Source: Halomonas sp.
GTDB lineage: Bacteria; Pseudomonadota; Gammaproteobacteria; Pseudomonadales; Halomonadaceae
Length of the DNA stretch: 64,000 nucleotides
Direction: 5' to 3'
Assembly (NCBI RefSeq): GCF_029263665.1
Contig: NZ_JAJUFQ010000005.1
Location: 62,001 to 126,000, forward strand
Part shown: positions 8,096 to 17,162 of the stretch, piece by piece
Layout of the letters: every line of letters begins with the position of its first letter
How positions within the stretch are numbered: the stretch's first letter is position 1
The notes under the pieces: generated by a model
What the model was told of the DNA's origin: nothing
Seen by the model: the letters and a program-made list of their open reading frames with translations, nothing else
The model's database searches: none
Program-made: the position numbers and the translations under genes

Positions 8096-8745
8096 GAATG
8101 ACTCGGATCGGCCCAAGGATGAAGCTCATCGCACTATTCGCCATTTTTGCGCTGCCTATGCTGGTGGCCTGGGCAATGGTGACCTGGAGAGTCGGTATCC
8201 CAGATGAACGGACCGCTCATGGTCGCCTTGACCCTGGTTTGCCTGCATTGGCTACCTGGCCTGTCGATGCTGCCACCAAGCAAGGTGTTCGGGATTGGGT
8301 TCTGGTGTATACCTGCTCTGAGTCATGTGACCAGGAGGCTGACCGGTGGTGGCGTCTGCACCGAGCCTTGGGTAAGGATGCCGACCGCCTCAGCCGGGTG
8401 AGAATAGGTGGAGAGACCTCAGAGCTTCCTGGCGAGAGCGCCACTCATTGGCAGGGAGCCGTTCCATCCTGGGCATCACCGGGCACTGCATGGATCAGCG
8501 ATCCCGCAGGAAGGGTCGTACTTCAATATGATGCCGGCATTGAGACGGCGCTTGTGCTCGATGACATTGAAAAGCTGTTCAAGATGAATCCCGAGCCTGA
8601 ACGAGCCGAAGTCAGGGATGAGCGTGAACCCGTCGTCGTGGTTGGTAATGATGAATCTGGTGATATAGCCGTGGAACAGAGTGATATGGCTGTAGAGCAG
8701 AGCAGTATGACTCGGGATGCAGAGGAGGTAGGCCATGAAAGCTAA
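8092..8745 (+). CDS. Membrane-anchored CxxxC protein of the oxidase operon
   Basis: This 217-residue protein has one N-terminal membrane helix (about 10-32) and a periplasmic domain containing VLVYTCSESCDQEAD. The C-x-x-x-C spacing is that of SCO copper chaperones and the surrounding pattern suggests a thioredoxin-like fold. The usual proline after the second Cys is missing and the later SCO histidine is not evident. Such proteins sit between SURF1 and heme A synthase in related genomes and are listed as hypothetical. The C-terminus has an acidic near-repeat (DIAVEQS, DMAVEQS). It starts in an ATGA overlap with SURF1. A role in copper or thiol delivery to CuA is inference. Confidence 0.7.
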   Translation: MRMTRIGPRMKLIALFAIFALPMLVAWAMVTWRVGIPDERTAHGRLDPGLPALATWPVDAATKQGVRDWVLVYTCSESCDQEADRWWRLHRALGKDADRLSRVRIGGETSELPGESATHWQGAVPSWASPGTAWISDPAGRVVLQYDAGIETALVLDDIEKLFKMNPEPERAEVRDEREPVVVVGNDESGDIAVEQSDMAVEQSSMTRDAEEVGHES

Positions 8746-9862
8746 TGGCGGATCTGCACATGTTTCTCGTCATCATATGGGGCGTTCGCACCATATCCGA
8801 CTGGTGAGCAGCTATAGCAAAGCCAGTCTGTCCCGCTTGACTCTGCTCAGGATGATGAGCCTGTGTGGGGCACTGTTCGCTGCCATCGTGATCCTGGCGG
8901 GTGCCTGGACACGATTGCTGGATGCAGGACTGGGATGTCCGGACTGGCCCGGGTGCTATGGGGCGCTTGTTGTACCAGGGCAAGATGTGGCGAATCTACA
9001 TAGTCCCGATGTTGCCTTTGAAGCTTCCAAGGCATGGATGGAGATGATTCACCGTTATCTTGCCATGACACTCGGAATACTGGTCGTGGCTCTGGTTCTG
9101 TTGAGCTGGCGCCTGCGTCACCTGCGTGACTTCCCATGGCGTTTGATCGTGGGGATGTTGCTGCTGATGATGGTGCAGGGAGCATTCGGTGCCTTTACCG
9201 TTACCCTGAAACTGTGGCCCCAGGTGGTGACCTTGCACTTACTCGGCGGCCTGGCGGTAATGACGGCCTTCCTGTGGCTATATTTGCGCCTTCGAGGAGT
9301 AAGTCGTGGGCAGCGACGTTTGGTGCGTCGCCCTGTCGGTGTGTTGTGGAAGCTGGCCGGAGCGGTTCTAGTGCTGCAACTGGCGTTGGGGGGGTGGACC
9401 TCGAGTAACTACGCGGGAATTGCATGCTATGGCGTGCCTACCTGCAATGCGCAATGGTGGCCGGAAACGGACTGGGGCGAGGGATTTCATCTTACCCAGA
9501 ACGTAGGCCCGAACTATCTGTATGGCCAACTGCATGCCGAGGCGCGTACGACCATTCATTTCGCTCATCGGCTGGGGGCTGCAGCATTGGCAGTGTTGCT
9601 GATGGTACTCATCGTGCGTCATTGGCGGGAATCAGAGATACGGCCCTGGCTGGCAAGTCTTGGCGCAGCTCTCGTGCTGCAGGCAGGGCTGGGGGCGGCC
9701 AATGTCGTGTTGTGGCTACCGCCAGGGCTGGCGCTGATGCATACGGCAGGCGCGATACTGCTGGTCTTTTCCTTCGTCTTGGTGTGCTGGAAGCGGCGTT
9801 ATACTGAAGTGGCCCCGCCAAGGAAGCCTCTGACCCGGCCGGAGGATTGGTTATATGCGTGA
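8735..9862 (+). CDS. ctaA: Heme A synthase (COX15/CtaA)
   Basis: This 375-residue, eight-helix membrane protein oxidises the C8 methyl of heme O to give heme A. It shows the family motifs GAWTRLLDAGLGCPDWPGCYG near residue 55, EMIHRYLAMTLG, the second-half GGWTSSNYAGIACYGVPTC, and the final FAHRLGAA with conserved heme-ligand histidines. The paired cysteines in the C-P-D-W and C-x-x-x-P-T-C loops are present. A strong GAGGAGG precedes the ATG, which lies inside the end of the CxxxC gene. Its own end overlaps cyoE by eight bases, so the genes are translationally coupled. Confidence 0.95.
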   Translation: MKANGGSAHVSRHHMGRSHHIRLVSSYSKASLSRLTLLRMMSLCGALFAAIVILAGAWTRLLDAGLGCPDWPGCYGALVVPGQDVANLHSPDVAFEASKAWMEMIHRYLAMTLGILVVALVLLSWRLRHLRDFPWRLIVGMLLLMMVQGAFGAFTVTLKLWPQVVTLHLLGGLAVMTAFLWLYLRLRGVSRGQRRLVRRPVGVLWKLAGAVLVLQLALGGWTSSNYAGIACYGVPTCNAQWWPETDWGEGFHLTQNVGPNYLYGQLHAEARTTIHFAHRLGAAALAVLLMVLIVRHWRESEIRPWLASLGAALVLQAGLGAANVVLWLPPGLALMHTAGAILLVFSFVLVCWKRRYTEVAPPRKPLTRPEDWLYA

Positions 9863-10766
9863 TACATGGTCGGTAGGAGACCCATCCTCACAGGTACTGT
9901 GGCGCGACTTGATGGCGTTGTGTAAATGGCGTGTGGTAGCAGTGATGCTGGTCTGTGCCCTCGTCGGAATGCTGCTGGCAGCGCCATTGCCTCCTCTACA
10001 TGCCGTTGTATTCGGCTTGTCAGGTATAGGCCTGGCGGCTGCGGGTGCAGCGGCAATCAATCATGTCGTCGACCGGCGTCTCGATGCGGTCATGCTGCGG
10101 ACCTCTGGAAGGCCGCTGGCGGCAGGTCGCCTTCCACCGTCGCTGGCATTGGCATGGGCGCTGCTGCTTTCCGTTTCAGGGGTTCTACTGCTGTCACTTC
10201 TGGTAAATGGATTGACGGCCTGGCTGACATTGGCATCGCTGGTGGGGTATGCGCTGGTCTATACCATTTTCCTGAAGCGTGCTACACCTCAGAATATCGT
10301 CATTGGAGGCGTTGCCGGAGCAGCGCCTCCCTTGCTTGGCTGGACCAGTGTTACCGGCCAGTTGGCGGCAGAGCCTCTGTTGTTGATGCTGATCATCTTC
10401 GCCTGGACACCGCCACACTTCTGGGCCCTGGCCATCCATAAGCGTGATGAATATGCCGCTGCCGGTGTACCCATGCTGCCTGTGACCCATGGTGATCAAT
10501 TCACTCGGTTACAGGTATGGCTGTATGGTTGGCTGACAGTGGCAGCAACCTTGATGCCATTTTCCATTGGCATGGCGGGATGGCCCTACCTCGTTGGTGC
10601 CTGTCTCCTCAATATACGCTTCATGACCTGGAACCTGCGGGTATGGCGGGGCAAGGATGACAAGGCACCATTGCAGGCCTTCTGGTTTTCCATTCGCTAT
10701 CTTCTCGCTATCTTTGGTCTGCTTCTGTTGGATCACTACCTGTCCTTGTCAGGTTCGATCAACTGA
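9855..10766 (+). CDS. cyoE: Protoheme IX farnesyltransferase (heme O synthase)
   Basis: This 303-residue prenyltransferase of the UbiA superfamily attaches farnesyl to protoheme to give heme O, the substrate of the adjacent heme A synthase. The aspartate-rich motif NHVVDRRLDAVMLRT near residue 69 and the second motif around YTIFLKRATPQNIVIGG are both intact, as is PPHFWALAIHKRDEY. About nine membrane helices are predicted by eye. It closes the oxidase operon; the next gene is 107 bases on. No SCO gene follows, unlike in Pseudomonas, where one commonly does. Confidence 0.96.
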   Translation: MRDTWSVGDPSSQVLWRDLMALCKWRVVAVMLVCALVGMLLAAPLPPLHAVVFGLSGIGLAAAGAAAINHVVDRRLDAVMLRTSGRPLAAGRLPPSLALAWALLLSVSGVLLLSLLVNGLTAWLTLASLVGYALVYTIFLKRATPQNIVIGGVAGAAPPLLGWTSVTGQLAAEPLLLMLIIFAWTPPHFWALAIHKRDEYAAAGVPMLPVTHGDQFTRLQVWLYGWLTVAATLMPFSIGMAGWPYLVGACLLNIRFMTWNLRVWRGKDDKAPLQAFWFSIRYLLAIFGLLLLDHYLSLSGSIN

Positions 10767-10873
10767 ATGTCGAGGCTGTTTCATACCGATATGAAAATGA
10801 GTTTCGTACCGTTCCTACCGAAGGTCTGGGTGGGTGTGTAAAATGCCGCTTTTTGCCTATCGCGAGGAGCATC

Positions 10874-11341
10874 ATGTCGACGACTCTGGCCCTCAGCCTG
10901 CTGATTTTGGGTGTTGTGATCATTCTGGCATTGGCCTGGTATGCCTTGGTGCTGCAGAAGGAAGTGAAGCGGCGGGAGGCGTTTCGTCATGAAGAGGAAC
11001 GCATGGCACGGGAAAATGGCCTGGAAAACCTGGAACTCGTTGCTGCTGCCTTGCTTCAGGGCCAGGTAGATATCACCGAAGGGGCCTGGCGCTGCAAGGT
11101 GTTGCTGGAACTGCTTGATCCTTCATTACCTTATCGCCAGGAATTCCGCATCTTTGCAGAAGTATATGAACAGACCCGTCATCTCCATACACATCAGGCG
11201 CGCAAGGATTTAACCCCGAAAGCGCGTTTTGAGGAAGACAAGCAACGAATCGCTGTTGAGGACTCAAACCGGGATAAGGTTCTCAAAGCTGCACAGTCGG
11301 TACTCGACTTTCGCGCAAATTACCCCGAGAGTCTAAACTAA
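10874..11341 (+). CDS. DUF2489 family protein
   Basis: This 155-residue protein has an N-terminal membrane helix (about 3-25) followed by a long, charged, mostly helical cytosolic part with the conserved region LLQGQVDITEGAWRCKVLLELLD near residue 68. That matches DUF2489, a family of unknown function in gammaproteobacteria. The ATG at 10874 is preferred over one 21 bases upstream because GAGGAG directly precedes it at proper spacing. It lies between heme O synthase and the OmpA-like gene and is probably a separate unit. No catalytic motif is visible. Confidence 0.75.
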   Translation: MSTTLALSLLILGVVIILALAWYALVLQKEVKRREAFRHEEERMARENGLENLELVAAALLQGQVDITEGAWRCKVLLELLDPSLPYRQEFRIFAEVYEQTRHLHTHQARKDLTPKARFEEDKQRIAVEDSNRDKVLKAAQSVLDFRANYPESLN

Positions 11342-11693
11342 CTTATCGCGAACACTGTTCGACTCGCTTATGATGTATAGAGCTGTTTGCACAATTCATT
11401 ACCGACAAGATGCGTTTTCTCGCTTATATGGGTTTGATTGTGTAGAGGTGATACGTCATCATTGCGTAGTGCAAGGGATTGGGCCCCCAAGGGATATGTC
11501 ATGGCGGGCTCGGTGGTGGTAAGTAGTGAAATGTTTGCGTCATTCAGACTGGCTGGACGGGACATTTCGTACTTTATCTTGCCAGCGAGGAAACAGCGAA
11601 CCTATCCTGTTTCCCATTCGGCACAATTTTGGATCGCTGAAATAGTCGGATTTCGGTTATTCAGCACAGAGTGTCAAAAAGAAGGAGTCTTAC
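11342..11693. other. Long leader/promoter region of the OmpA-family gene
   Basis: These 352 bases hold no supported gene. The last bases give a clear ribosome binding site (GAAGGAG) for the lipoprotein gene. A GGCAC-N4-TTGGA sequence near 11620 resembles a sigma-54 site, but the -12 element is off consensus. A plus-strand frame through here continues into the lipoprotein gene in another frame and is a shadow. Confidence 0.5.
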
Positions 11694-12494
11694 ATGAAAA
11701 AATCAACGACTGGCTTGTTGCTCGGCTCTGCTCTGGTTGTCGGCCTGTCTGGCTGCGCCACTTCTGGTGCCCAGTCTTCCTACGACCAGAAAGCCTGGTA
11801 CAACCATCCGCTGGTGTGTGGTGTTGCCGGTGGTCTGATCGGCGGTGGCATTGGTTACGGTACTGCCAGCGACAGCGACGAAGATAAGGGTGCCGCTATC
11901 GGTGCTACTCTGGGTACTGTGGCTGGCGCTCTGCTGTGTGCCGAGCCGAACGCTGAAGAACCGGCGGCTGCTCCGCTCGACTCCGATGGCGATGGCGTCA
12001 CTGACGACATCGACGAGTGCCCGGGTACTCCGGCTGGCGTTGCCGTTGACGCGGTAGGCTGCCCGCTGGACTCCGACGGTGACGGCGTGCCGGACTTCCA
12101 GGACCAGTGCCCGGGTACTCCGGCTGGCGTCAAGGTCAACTCTCTGGGTTGTGAAGATGATGTCGCCCTGCGTGGTGTCAACTTCGAGTTCGACTCTGCC
12201 AGGCTGACGCCTGCCGCCGAGCAGAACCTGATGCATGTGGCTGAAGTGCTGCGCAACAACCCGAACGTCAATGTGCGTATCGAAGGTTACACCGACTCTA
12301 CCGGTGCTGCTTCTTACAACCAGAAGCTGTCTGAAGCTCGTGCCATCTCCGTTGCCAACTTCCTGGCCAGCCAGGGTGTTGACCCGCAGCGCATGAGTGC
12401 TGCCGGCTATGGCGAAGAGAACCCGATCGCTTCCAACGACACCGAGCAGGGTCGTGCTGAAAACCGTCGCGTCATGCTGGGCGAGCAGCGTTAA
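11694..12494 (+). CDS. OmpA-family outer membrane lipoprotein with TSP3 repeats
   Basis: This 266-residue protein has a signal peptide ending in the lipobox LSGC (Cys21), so it should be an outer membrane lipoprotein. Next come a glycine-zipper segment (about 43-82), two thrombospondin type 3 repeats of the form DSDGDGVxDxxDxCPGTPAGV (about 97-152), and a C-terminal OmpA domain (about 158-266). The peptidoglycan-binding residues are present in NVNVRIEGYTDSTG and the later QGRAENRRV. There is no OmpA beta barrel. The TSP3 repeats bind calcium in other proteins. Codon use is strongly biased, as in abundant proteins, and a strong terminator follows. Confidence 0.9.
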   Translation: MKKSTTGLLLGSALVVGLSGCATSGAQSSYDQKAWYNHPLVCGVAGGLIGGGIGYGTASDSDEDKGAAIGATLGTVAGALLCAEPNAEEPAAAPLDSDGDGVTDDIDECPGTPAGVAVDAVGCPLDSDGDGVPDFQDQCPGTPAGVKVNSLGCEDDVALRGVNFEFDSARLTPAAEQNLMHVAEVLRNNPNVNVRIEGYTDSTGAASYNQKLSEARAISVANFLASQGVDPQRMSAAGYGEENPIASNDTEQGRAENRRVMLGEQR

Positions 12495-12544
12495 TCCTCT
12501 GCTGAGCATGATTATCCTGTCCTAGGGCGGGGTAGTGACGACAA

Positions 12545-12573
12545 CGAGGCGCCTTCGGGCGCCTCGTTTTTTT
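12545..12573 (+). terminator. Strong rho-independent terminator
   Basis: The stem CGAGGCGCC/GGCGCCTCG has a TTCG tetraloop and is followed by eight T. It ends the OmpA-family lipoprotein transcript 50 bases after the stop codon. Confidence 0.95.
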
Positions 12574-12721
12574 GCCTGCTCTGCATGGAGCATCTCTCCA
12601 TCGCTGAGCGTGGCGCCGGTCGGGGCTGTTCTGCTATTCTAGTGCGCTGTTTCACCCACGACTCAATCTGCGACATGTGATCCTTGGTATGGATCACCAC
12701 TGCGCGAGAAAGGATATTTTC

Positions 12722-14620
12722 ATGCCCATCGTGACACTGCCTGATGGCAGTCAGAGAACTTTCGATGAACCCGTCAGCGTCATGGCTCTGGCCGAAAGCA
12801 TCGGTCCAGGACTTGCCAAGGCTTGTGTAGCCGGCAAGATCGACGGCGTATTGGTAGACGCCGCGGACATGATCGAGCACGACGCTGAGGTGGCGATCAT
12901 TACGGCGCGTGACGAAGAAGGACAGGAAATCATTCGACATTCCTGTGCCCACTTGATCGGTCATGCCGTCAAGCAGCTCTATCCCAATGCCAAGATGGCC
13001 ATCGGTCCGGTTATCGATGATGGCTTCTATTATGACATCGACTTTGGCGAGTCAATCACGCCGGATGACCTCGAAAAGATCGAAGGCCGCATGAAGCAGC
13101 TGATCGATGAGGAATATGACGTCATCCGCGAGTACGTAGATGCTGACAAGGCCATGAAGACGTTTGTCGAGCGTGATGAACCCTACAAGCAGGAAATCGT
13201 GCGCGAGATTCCTGCGGGAGAGACGATTCGTCTCTATCACCACCAGGAATATACTGACATGTGTCGCGGGCCTCATGTGCCCAACACCCGTCATCTCAAG
13301 GCTTTCAAGCTGACCAAGCTGGCGGGTGCCTACTGGCGTGGTAATTCCGACAACGCCATGCTGACCCGCATTTACGGTACTGCCTGGGGCGACAAGAAGC
13401 AGCTCAAGGCTTATATCAAGCGCATTGAAGAAGCCGAAAAGCGTGATCACCGCAAGTTGGCGCGTCGTCTGGACCTGTTCCATATGCAGGAAGAGGCGCC
13501 GGGTATGGTGTTTTGGCACCCCAATGGCTGGACGTTATGGCAGGTAGTTGAGCAGTACATGCGTGGCGTTTATAAGGATGGCGGTTATCAGGAAATTCGC
13601 TGCCCGCAAATCATGGATGTCTCCTTGTGGAAGAAGTCCGGCCATTGGGACAACTATGCCGATGGCATGTTCTTCACCGAGTCGGAAAAGCGCGAATATG
13701 CCCTTAAACCGATGAACTGTCCGGGGCACGTGCAGGTCTTCAACTCAGGGTTGCGCAGCTATCGTGAGCTGCCGGTGCGCTTTGGCGAGTTCGGTGGCTG
13801 TCATCGCAATGAGCCTTCCGGCGCATTGCATGGCATCATGCGTGTACGAGCCTTCACTCAAGACGACGGTCATGTCTTCTGTACCGAGGAACAAGTCGAA
13901 TCGGAAGTCACCAACTTCCATCGTCAGGCCCTTAAGGTCTATAGCGATTTCGGCTTTGAAGACATCGCCATCAAGATCGCCTTGCGGCCAGACAAGCGAA
14001 TTGGTGAAGATGATGTCTGGGATCGTGCCGAAAATGCTCTGCGCAGTGCCCTGCAGGCTTGTGATGTCGAATGGCAGGAGCTTCCGGGAGAGGGGGCTTT
14101 CTATGGTCCCAAGATCGAATATCACATGAAGGACTGCCTGGGGCGTGAATGGCAAGTAGGCACCATGCAGGTTGATTTCATGATGCCAAGCAGACTTGGC
14201 GCTCAATATGTGACGGAAGAAGGTGAGCGTAAGCCTCCGGTTATGCTGCATCGGGCTATCGTTGGCTCCATGGAACGCTTCATCGGCATCCTTATCGAGC
14301 ACTATGCCGGGGCCATGCCGCTGTGGCTGTCGCCAGAGCAGGCTGTCGTCATGATCATTACCGATGCGCAGAAGTCATATGCGGAAGATTTGACGGCGCG
14401 ACTGCAAAAAATTGGCCTGCGCGTCAAGTCGGACTTGAGGAACGAGAAGATCGGCTTTAAAATCCGCGAGCATACTTTGCAGAAGGTCCCCTATCTCCTG
14501 GTTGTGGGAGATAAGGAAGTCGAGGCCGACTCGGTGGCTGTGCGTACGCGCAGCGGCGAAAATCTGGGCACCATGAGCGTGGATGCCTTCATCGAGAGAG
14601 TCAAGGCCGAGCGGTACTAG
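12722..14620 (+). CDS. thrS: Threonine-tRNA ligase
   Basis: This 632-residue class II aminoacyl-tRNA synthetase charges tRNA-Thr. An N-terminal TGS domain (about 1-60) is followed by the editing domain with HSCAH (73-77) and DMCRGPH, then the catalytic core with motif 2 region [19 protein letters not shown] and zinc ligands (the cysteine in MNCPGH and later histidines), and a C-terminal anticodon-binding domain. The ATG at 12722 matches the family start (MPIVTLPDG); the frame is open 45 bases further up, but that stretch is not conserved. It opens the translation cluster; infC follows after 128 bases. Confidence 0.97.
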   Translation: MPIVTLPDGSQRTFDEPVSVMALAESIGPGLAKACVAGKIDGVLVDAADMIEHDAEVAIITARDEEGQEIIRHSCAHLIGHAVKQLYPNAKMAIGPVIDDGFYYDIDFGESITPDDLEKIEGRMKQLIDEEYDVIREYVDADKAMKTFVERDEPYKQEIVREIPAGETIRLYHHQEYTDMCRGPHVPNTRHLKAFKLTKLAGAYWRGNSDNAMLTRIYGTAWGDKKQLKAYIKRIEEAEKRDHRKLARRLDLFHMQEEAPGMVFWHPNGWTLWQVVEQYMRGVYKDGGYQEIRCPQIMDVSLWKKSGHWDNYADGMFFTESEKREYALKPMNCPGHVQVFNSGLRSYRELPVRFGEFGGCHRNEPSGALHGIMRVRAFTQDDGHVFCTEEQVESEVTNFHRQALKVYSDFGFEDIAIKIALRPDKRIGEDDVWDRAENALRSALQACDVEWQELPGEGAFYGPKIEYHMKDCLGREWQVGTMQVDFMMPSRLGAQYVTEEGERKPPVMLHRAIVGSMERFIGILIEHYAGAMPLWLSPEQAVVMIITDAQKSYAEDLTARLQKIGLRVKSDLRNEKIGFKIREHTLQKVPYLLVVGDKEVEADSVAVRTRSGENLGTMSVDAFIERVKAERY

Positions 14621-14748
14621 GGGATTTACTGTACATCTATCGTACATTGAGTTCAGTGTATATTGAGTTCAGTAATTTCCTGACGAGGAGTGATCATGCG
14701 ATCGCTCCTCGGTGCGACATCTTCCAAGGCTAAAGTGGAGACGGAACC

Positions 14749-15288
14749 ATCAAGCGCAGCAACCCCAGAGGACGCCCTCAGGACAAGCGTCCGCCAATGA
14801 ACGAGCGCATCACCGAGGATCAGGTTCGCCTGATCGCGGCCGACGGCGAACAGTTGGGCATCGTTGATACCAGCGAGGCCCTCGAGCGAGCCGAAGCCGA
14901 GGGGTTGGATCTCGTCCAGATTTCCAATGCCGATCCAATCGTTTGCAAGATCATGGATTACGGCAAGTTCGTCTTTGAGCAGAAGAAACAGAAAGCTGCT
15001 CAAAAGAAGAAGCAGAAGCAAATCCAGGTCAAGGAAGTCAAATTCCGTCCTGGCACTGACGAGGGAGACTATCAGGTCAAGTTGAAAAACCTGATTCGCT
15101 TCCTCGAAGGTGGCGACAAGGGCAAGGTCACCCTGCGTTTCCGTGGGCGTGAAATGGCGCATCAGGACCTCGGCCGCAAGCTGATGGAACGTATCGCCGC
15201 GGATCTCGAGGACATCGGGACCGTGGAGTCCTTCCCCAAGATGGAAGGGCGCCAGATGATCATGATCATTGCCCCCAAGAAGAAGTGA
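14749..15288 (+). CDS. infC: Translation initiation factor IF-3 (rare ATC start)
   Basis: This 179-residue IF-3 binds the 30S subunit and checks start codons and initiator tRNA. The N-domain, lysine-rich linker ([15 protein letters not shown]) and C-domain ([13 protein letters not shown]) are complete. An ATG at 14797 would delete the conserved N-terminal basic tail. Reading back, ATC at 14749 gives a peptide beginning M-K-R-S-N-P-R, with GGAG eight bases upstream, matching Pseudomonas IF-3, which starts at a comparable place with a non-ATG codon. The rare codon is the known basis of IF-3 autoregulation in enterobacteria, so the same feedback is expected here. Confidence 0.93.
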   Translation: MKRSNPRGRPQDKRPPMNERITEDQVRLIAADGEQLGIVDTSEALERAEAEGLDLVQISNADPIVCKIMDYGKFVFEQKKQKAAQKKKQKQIQVKEVKFRPGTDEGDYQVKLKNLIRFLEGGDKGKVTLRFRGREMAHQDLGRKLMERIAADLEDIGTVESFPKMEGRQMIMIIAPKKK

Positions 15289-15313
15289 TCCGACGGCCCG
15301 TCAAACGGATTGA

Positions 15314-15339
15314 CGATAGCGCTGCTTATCGCGCTATCG
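15314..15339 (+). promoter_or_regulatory. Hairpin in the infC-rpmI intergenic region
   Basis: A perfect 9-bp stem (CGATAGCGC/GCGCTATCG) with an 8-base loop lies 26 bases after infC. No T-run follows, so it is not a simple terminator. L20 represses rpmI-rplT through RNA structure in this region in E. coli; a similar operator role here is inference. Confidence 0.45.
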
Positions 15340-15386
15340 CCGATTGGCCCCGGATTTTCTAAAAAACTCGAGCGGAGTTCATCCTC

Positions 15387-15581
15387 ATGCCGAAGATCAA
15401 AAGTAATAGCGGTGCTGCCAAGCGCTTCAAGAAGACTGCCAACGGCTTCAAGCACAAGCAGTCCTTCCGTAGCCATATTCTGACCAAGAAGTCCACCAAG
15501 CGTAAGCGTCAGCTGCGTGGCATGCAGCAGATTCACGATGCCGACAAGGCTCTCGTGCGTCGCATGTTGCCGTACATCTAA
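15387..15581 (+). CDS. rpmI: 50S ribosomal protein L35
   Basis: This 64-residue, very basic protein is L35 of the large ribosomal subunit. It begins [17 protein letters not shown] and ends with the conserved RRMLPYI, the usual length and boundaries. A GAGCGGAG precedes the ATG. It lies 98 bases after infC and 36 before rplT, the universal order, and is expected to be cotranscribed with both and controlled by L20. Confidence 0.97.
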   Translation: MPKIKSNSGAAKRFKKTANGFKHKQSFRSHILTKKSTKRKRQLRGMQQIHDADKALVRRMLPYI

Positions 15582-15617
15582 TCCTTGGTGAAACTCATTT
15601 AACGTCAGGAGAGTGCT

Positions 15618-15971
15618 ATGACTCGTGTCAAGCGTGGTGTCGTCGCCCGTCGTCGTCACAAGAAGATCTTGAAGCAGGCCAAGGGTTACTACGGTGCCCG
15701 TTCACGCGTATTCCGCGTAGCCAAGCAGGCCGTCATCAAAGCCGGTCAGTATGCCTATCGCGACCGCCGCCAGCGTAAGCGCCAGTTCCGAGCCCTGTGG
15801 ATCCAGCGGATCAATGCAGGTGCCCGTCTGAACGGTATGTCCTACAGCCGTTTTGTCGGTGGCCTGAAGAAAGCGGGTATCGAAATCGACCGTAAGGTCC
15901 TGGCCGACCTGGCTGTTCACGAGAAAGCGGCTTTTGCTGCTATCGTGGAAAAGGCCAAGGCTGCCCAGTAA
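15618..15971 (+). CDS. rplT: 50S ribosomal protein L20
   Basis: This 117-residue basic protein is L20, needed for early 50S assembly and, in E. coli, translational repressor of its own operon. It begins [17 protein letters not shown] after the Met and has the [13 protein letters not shown] segment near residue 74; length matches the family. The start has AGGAG eight bases upstream. A strong hairpin with a T-run follows about 60 bases after the stop and separates it from pheS. Confidence 0.97.
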   Translation: MTRVKRGVVARRRHKKILKQAKGYYGARSRVFRVAKQAVIKAGQYAYRDRRQRKRQFRALWIQRINAGARLNGMSYSRFVGGLKKAGIEIDRKVLADLAVHEKAAFAAIVEKAKAAQ

Positions 15972-15992
15972 GCGCGACCGATTAGCGGATGA

Positions 15993-17120
<1,128 letters not shown>

Positions 17121-17162
17121 TACGCCGAACGCTGAGTACGAGAACAGGATTAAGGAGTCGAG

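Noticed and set aside
11618..11640. Sigma-54-like promoter GGCAC-N4-TTGGA upstream of the lipoprotein gene
   Set aside because: The -12 element needs GC and has GG; a single weak match in a 350-base leader is not enough to call.
11438..11887. 149-codon plus-strand frame running into the OmpA-family gene
   Set aside because: It overlaps the highly codon-biased lipoprotein gene in another frame and has unnatural composition there; the region before it is leader DNA.
11703..12509. 268-codon minus-strand frame antisense to the OmpA-family gene
   Set aside because: Long antisense frames arise from the strong codon bias of the real gene; no ribosome binding site or family match.
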